Below, one piece after another: positions 38,884 to 41,685 of a DNA stretch of 41,685 nt. The notes under the pieces were generated by a model. The model worked only from the letters and a program-made list of their open reading frames with translations. It was not told the DNA's origin and searched no databases. Position numbers and translations under genes: made by a program. The stretch is from the IMG/VR virus record IMGVR_UViG_3300034137_000060, positions 1 to 41,685 of that record. The stretch is one strand, 5' to 3'. The stretch is from a virus. Numbering within the stretch: position 1 is the stretch's first letter; each line of letters opens with the position of its first letter.

Positions 38884-39471
38884 GCTATCTGAGCCTCCCG
38901 ATCTGTCTTTGCCAGCTAGGCTGCGCAGCATTTCGATGAAGTCATTTCGATGTTGTATCTGGCGCGCTTGGATGTAGTTGAGTGCCGATATGAAATTGGC
39001 ATCGTCGGTCAGCTCAACCAGTCTCTGGTAGGCAATAATCTGTTTTGTCTCCGTATCGATGTTAGCGGTAAGGTATTTTTTTGGGTTATTGCTGAGCTGA
39101 TTGCTGTCTATAGGTTGGCGGGAATTCGGTGCAAGCCTGAGCTGCGACAATCCAGCAGAGAACTTGTGAGTGCTGATTCCATTGAAGCTAAGGAATTCTT
39201 TGAATTCATTTCGATCTATGCGGGTCGATAATGGCCCACTAACTCCCTTGGATATCTGAAGGAGAATTGAACCGAGTATGTCTGCATGTTTGATTTTAGT
39301 CTTAGCGATTCTGATTAAGTTTGCTCTTCGCGTGCGGTTGTATTCTGTAGAAGCCTGAACCAGATACGCCGACGCTGTAGGTAGCTCACCTTGCTGTCCT
39401 CGGAACTGCTCTAGGAGGAGATCAAAAAACTTGAGATCTTTGATAAAACTACCGTCCGATGTGCTAGCCAT
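38881..39471 (-). CDS. Degenerate manganese-catalase-like protein (reversed cargo)
   Basis: A 196-residue ferritin-like helical protein. LLLEQFRGQQGELPTASAYL and TANIDTETKQIIAYQRLVELTDDANF align by eye with non-haem manganese catalases (LLEQFGGxxGEL..., NIAAEARAKIVYERL..TDD). E29, H62, E141 and H174 fit four of the five metal ligands. The fifth, a Glu three residues before H62, is K59, and the second-shell Glu before H174 is Q171. The start at 39471 is set by AAGGAGA. It is reversed, AT-richer than its neighbours and bracketed by direct repeats, so it is probably a moron. Catalase activity is doubtful. Confidence 0.7.
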   Translation of the reverse strand: MASTSDGSFIKDLKFFDLLLEQFRGQQGELPTASAYLVQASTEYNRTRRANLIRIAKTKIKHADILGSILLQISKGVSGPLSTRIDRNEFKEFLSFNGISTHKFSAGLSQLRLAPNSRQPIDSNQLSNNPKKYLTANIDTETKQIIAYQRLVELTDDANFISALNYIQARQIQHRNDFIEMLRSLAGKDRSGGSDS

Positions 39472-39581
39472 GCCGCTCTCCTTGGGCACGTTGATTTAAC
39501 TACTCAGTACTTGAGATCAGAAAATCCCGGTGCAGTTCCGTCCGGGACGGAGCGCCGAGCTGAAAGGTCGCAACCTCGGAC

Positions 39582-39599
39582 CATCGACTACAAATCTCA
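39582..39599 (+). repeat. 18-bp direct repeat, right copy
   Basis: CATCGACTACAAATCTCA, 17 of 18 identical to 38866-38883. It is followed by a terminator, as the ancestral end of the tail operon would be. Confidence 0.7.
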
Positions 39600-39607
39600 C
39601 CGAAACA

Positions 39608-39630
39608 GGCCGCCTTGAGCGGTCTTTTTG
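39608..39630 (+). terminator. Terminator at the end of the tail operon
   Basis: GGCCGC and GCGGTC pair (with G-U pairs) around CTTGA and are followed by TTTTTG. Confidence 0.65.
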
Positions 39631-39646
39631 TGCCTCAGAAATGGCA

Positions 39647-39676
39647 AAGCCCCAATGATCGTGGTCATCAGGGCTT
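39647..39676. terminator. Long hairpin before the XRE gene
   Basis: AAGCCC (39647-39652) pairs with GGGCTT (39671-39676), and ATGA with TCAT inside it. It is followed by CTTATT, so termination would be weak on the plus strand. Confidence 0.5.
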
Positions 39677-39743
39677 CTTATTCCTCGAGCATCTCAACCG
39701 GCGGAATCTGAATTCATGGTAGCAAGCTATTTATTTGTAATCT

Positions 39744-39757
39744 ATCGGTTTTCCGAT
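39744..39757. promoter_or_regulatory. Palindrome upstream of the XRE gene
   Basis: ATCGG-TTTT-CCGAT is a perfect 5-bp inverted repeat about 95 bases before the start codon. It is a plausible autoregulatory operator of the adjacent HTH protein. Confidence 0.35.
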
Positions 39758-39853
39758 GACCGCTCGGCGGATAACAAGCTCAAATTGTTCAGCTAAGCTT
39801 GATGAGCCATGGCCTGCAGTCTGGCGAAAAAAATGGTCTGAGAGGTGGCTGAA

Positions 39854-40195
39854 ATGAACGTAGGGCAACGACTCAAGCGAGAGCGAAAGCGGTTTGGTTT
39901 TACCCAGGCACAGTTTGGGGCAGTGGGCGGCGTCGCCCCGAATGCACAGGTGAATTATGAGCGCGGTGAGCGTCAGCCACGCGCCGATTATTTGGCTGCG
40001 TTAGCGAGTATTGGAGTAGACGTCGTCTATATCGTAACCGGAGTCAATATGCCTGAAGCGCCGCTCGTGGATAAGGAGGCGAAGCTGATAAGTTGTATGA
40101 GAGCCCTACAGCCGCGCGAGTGGAAGGCTATATCTATCCTGGCCGAAACCCTTGGAGTGAAAGTGTTCAAGCCACAAACTAAGGCCGACTCCTGA
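39854..40195 (+). CDS. XRE-family regulator
   Basis: A 113-residue protein with an HTH at about 5-60 (MNVGQRLKRERKRFGFTQAQFGAVGGV, NAQVNYERGERQPRADYLAAL). The following DVVYIVTG is typical of phage-borne XRE proteins. The start at 39854 is set by AGAGGTGG; a GTG at 39845 is less likely. It has no peptidase domain. It is a separate unit, with a terminator just after it, so it is likely expressed in the lysogen. It may control itself or the divergent cargo gene. Confidence 0.8.
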   Translation: MNVGQRLKRERKRFGFTQAQFGAVGGVAPNAQVNYERGERQPRADYLAALASIGVDVVYIVTGVNMPEAPLVDKEAKLISCMRALQPREWKAISILAETLGVKVFKPQTKADS

Positions 40196-40224
40196 CTAAC
40201 TGAGCAATATCCGAACTGCTAAAG

Positions 40225-40248
40225 CCCGCCACCGAGCGGGTTTTTTTT
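40225..40248 (+). terminator. Terminator after the XRE gene
   Basis: CCCGC (40225-40229) pairs with GCGGG (40236-40240), then eight Ts. The next gene's Shine-Dalgarno (TGGAGA) begins only a few bases later, the same module as before the tape measure gene. Confidence 0.8.
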
Positions 40249-40263
40249 CGCCTGGAGATAAGC

Positions 40264-40773
40264 ATGACGACACCGATCGGCAAATTCGACGTAAGGCCAG
40301 ACATCCGCTTTATCAGCCGTTGGGACGTGGAGATGCGGCGGGACATGACGTTCAACGACCCGGTGCGCGGCCTGATAACCGTTCCGGACACATTCGTCAG
40401 TGACCTGGCTTCGATCCGCATCCTTCGGGAAATCTGCCGGTGGTGTGCGGTTACGGCGCTGACTGGCGGGACGTGGGTTGATTCATATCCGTGGATTCGC
40501 ATGACGCTCTGGATCGTCGCCGTCATTGCCCTGGCTATCTATGGCCTGCTCGTCGGCTACGGGATGCGCGCCTCGATCCTGCATGACTGGCTGTACACCT
40601 TCGGGCCACTCACCCGGCGCGAATGCGACGACATCTATTACCGAGCGCTTACAACTGGCGACGGTACGGCCCGATGGCGGGCGTGGATCTTCTTCCTCGG
40701 CGTCCGACTGGGCGGACACTGGAGTTACACCAAGACACCGACAAGTCCGGGCGCTTCTTCGCTCAGCGACTGA
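40264..40773 (+). CDS. DUF1353 phage protein
   Basis: A 169-residue protein. VPDTFVSDLASI, RASILHDWLYTFGPLTRRECDDIYYRAL and RWRAWIFFLGVRLGG are hallmarks of DUF1353, found next to lysis genes in many phages. A hydrophobic stretch at about 76-101 (WIRMTLWIVAVIALAIYGLLVGYGM) could cross the membrane. Function is unknown. It sits before the lysozyme-like gene. Confidence 0.75.
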   Translation: MTTPIGKFDVRPDIRFISRWDVEMRRDMTFNDPVRGLITVPDTFVSDLASIRILREICRWCAVTALTGGTWVDSYPWIRMTLWIVAVIALAIYGLLVGYGMRASILHDWLYTFGPLTRRECDDIYYRALTTGDGTARWRAWIFFLGVRLGGHWSYTKTPTSPGASSLSD

Positions 40774-40795
40774 CGACTACAGATTTTCAGCTATG
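40774..40795 (+). repeat. Third, diverged copy of the repeat
   Basis: CGACTACAGATTTTCAGCTA (from 40774) resembles CGACTACAAATTTCAGCTAT at 38869 apart from one extra T and one substitution. It again precedes a terminator. Confidence 0.5.
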
Positions 40796-40821
40796 AGCCC
40801 GCCGCGTGCGGGCTTCTTTTT
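40796..40821 (+). terminator. Terminator before the lysozyme-like gene
   Basis: AGCCCGC (40796-40802) pairs with GCGGGCT (40808-40814), then TCTTTTT. It is followed by CAAGGA and the next start. Confidence 0.8.
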
Positions 40822-40838
40822 GTCTCAAGGAAATGAAC

Positions 40839-41285
40839 ATGACCATCGCTCGCGGCATCCGCTCCAACAATCCAGGCAACATCGATTACAACCCACGCAA
40901 CGATTGGCAGGGCCAGCTCGGCATTGAGGAGGGCGTCGCCAAACCACGCTTTGCCCGGTTCGACACGCCCGAGAACGGAATCCGCGCCTTGGCGAAGCTG
41001 CTGATTAACTATCGAGGGAAGGACGGCATGCCTGGGGTTGGCCTGCAGGGTATCGACACGGTGCGGGAGACGATCAATCGGTGGGCGCCGGCCGTCGAGA
41101 ACAACACGGATGCCTACGTCAAAGCCGTTTCAGTGGAGGCGGGCGTGCTGCCCAACGAAAGTATTGATATTCGGGATCGTCGCATTCTGCTGGGTGTGGT
41201 CACCGCGATCATCAAGCACGAGAACGGCGGCAATCCATACTCGCCTAGCGTTATTGCCGACGGCGTGCGGCGTGCGCTGGCCTAA
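40839..41285 (+). CDS. Structural protein P5 / lysozyme-like protein, putative endolysin
   Basis: A 148-residue protein. TIARGIRSNNPGNIDYNP and WQGQLGIEEG, then FDTPENGIRALAKLLINYR and HENGGNPYSP fit the family annotated in Pseudomonas phages as structural protein P5 or lysozyme-like peptidoglycan hydrolase. No separate endolysin is present in the holin-Rz block, so this is the best candidate for that role. AAGGA lies seven bases before the ATG at 40839. The catalytic residue cannot be named with confidence. Confidence 0.65.
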   Translation: MTIARGIRSNNPGNIDYNPRNDWQGQLGIEEGVAKPRFARFDTPENGIRALAKLLINYRGKDGMPGVGLQGIDTVRETINRWAPAVENNTDAYVKAVSVEAGVLPNESIDIRDRRILLGVVTAIIKHENGGNPYSPSVIADGVRRALA

Positions 41286-41368
41286 TGGCCTGCCGACACA
41301 TTGTCGAAGCGGCTGAACTTCGGAGATATCAGGTCGCCGCTATCGACCCGCTCAGCAAGACAGGCTGA
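41285..41368 (+). CDS. 27-residue ORF overlapping the upstream stop
   Basis: The ATG overlaps the preceding TAA (TAATG). It encodes 27 residues (MACRHIVEAAELRRYQVAAI...). There is no Shine-Dalgarno of its own; it may be a decayed gene remnant. Confidence 0.2.
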   Translation: MACRHIVEAAELRRYQVAAIDPLSKTG

Positions 41369-41424
41369 ACGATCTGATGGCTAGCTAATCGACTGCTCAT
41401 AAGGACGACATAAGGAATGCAGTC

Positions 41425-41685
41425 ATGATCTCTAGCCTTGAACTTCGCCAGATTGTTGAATCTGGTTTTCTGCCGCTCAAATGTGTTTGCACAATAGACT
41501 CTGACGGCCGAATGACGGTGAGCCTGTTCCAAGCAGAGAAGGGCCACGCATCATTTATTGCCGAAGGGATACTTACCGAAAACCTCACCACCTGTCGAAA
41601 TATAGCAAATCTGGTGGCAGAGCTTAAAGAGCAGTTCAGGAAGAAAGGCTTCGATAATGCTGAGCCGCGCCGCCGACTGGGATAG
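41425..41685 (+). CDS. DUF1652 family protein
   Basis: An 86-residue protein: MISSLELRQIVESGFLPLKCVCTID, then DGRMTVSLFQ and CRNIANLVAELKEQFR. This is the small DUF1652 family common in Pseudomonas chromosomes and prophages, function unknown. AAGGA precedes the ATG. Its stop is the last codon of the window, so whether it belongs to the phage or to flanking chromosome cannot be decided here. Confidence 0.75.
   Translation: MISSLELRQIVESGFLPLKCVCTIDSDGRMTVSLFQAEKGHASFIAEGILTENLTTCRNIANLVAELKEQFRKKGFDNAEPRRRLG

Larger units (their letters stand above)
39472..39853. other. Intergenic region with repeats, terminators and a palindrome
   Basis: No gene is visible. It holds the second 18-bp direct repeat (39582), two terminator-like hairpins (39608 and 39647), the palindrome ATCGG-TTTT-CCGAT (39744-39757) upstream of the XRE gene, and CCCGG/CCGGG inverted repeats near 39526-39546. 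The minus-strand cargo gene and the plus-strand regulator gene diverge from here, so promoters for both should lie inside; I could not fix them. Confidence 0.5.

Noticed and set aside
41286-41424. attR attachment site near the right end
   Set aside because: No tRNA end or repeat of sequence next to int could be found; the left att site is outside the window, so a core cannot be compared.
1-41685. CRISPR array or insertion sequence
   Set aside because: No regularly spaced repeats with unique spacers and no transposase gene were seen; the 15-bp units at 10444 are directly tandem.

Overview
The window reads as an almost complete temperate siphovirus prophage from a Pseudomonas (fluorescens/putida/syringae-like) host. 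Small proteins of the type common in Pseudomonas (a DUF1652 protein at the right edge, a DUF6555-like protein at 16865-17089), the moderately high GC and the codon use all point there. This is recognition from memory; no database was searched. The layout is lambda-like for integration, immunity, early control and late control, and HK97-like for the head.

Left arm (1-6941, minus strand). A lambda-type integrase and excisionase lie at the end of a long leftward operon of mostly unknown early genes: a lipoprotein, a membrane protein, a Rha-type regulator and, first in the operon, a LuxR-type HTH protein where lambda has N. The operon starts at a consensus-like promoter (PL, 5971-5999) covered by two operator-like sites. 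A CI/S24 repressor (6102-6941) and a lambda-type Cro (7047-7358) are divergent. Between them lie three more copies of the operator and overlapping PRM and PR promoters; the PRM position predicts a leaderless cI mRNA.

Right early operon (7047-15269, plus). After Cro come several tiny coupled ORFs, an HEIGH metallopeptidase, an ORF6N antirepressor-like protein, a paralog of a left-arm protein, an O-like initiator gene carrying four 15-bp direct repeats plus an AT-richer stretch (candidate origin), a DnaC-like loader, a DnaB-like helicase, a second tyrosine recombinase, a small unknown and a Q-like protein. Right behind the Q-like gene sit a promoter (TTGATT-17-TATAGT) and a short leader ending in a strong terminator, the geometry of lambda pR'-tR'.

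Q-to-lysis gap (15270-17242). This is an accessory, gene-poor, AT-richer stretch with small ORFs, several terminators and inverted repeats. Lysis genes (17243-18109) are a lambda S-like holin with a possible dual start, Rz, and an overlapping Rz1. The putative lysozyme-like protein is 23 kb away at the right end. A reversed cargo gene (18196-18825) and two HNH endonuclease genes precede the terminase.

Morphogenesis (20165-38863): P27-type TerS, TerL, HK97 portal, S78 protease, capsid, connector and adaptor proteins, gp10-like protein, tail completion protein, tail tube, a tail chaperone pair with an A AAA AAG -1 frameshift, a 2129-residue tape measure protein, one 297-aa tail protein, an 811-aa tail fibre with eleven Asp-box repeats, and a DUF4376 protein. 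Separate lambda-like tip genes (M, L, K, I, J) are not evident.

Right end (38864-41685). A minus-strand cargo gene encodes a degenerate manganese-catalase-like protein; it is bracketed by 18-bp direct repeats. A small XRE regulator, a DUF1353 protein, a P5/lysozyme-like protein and a DUF1652 protein follow. Repeated terminator-plus-Shine-Dalgarno modules separate the late genes, which fits read-through by a Q-type antiterminator. Attachment sites are not visible; they probably lie at or beyond the window edges.
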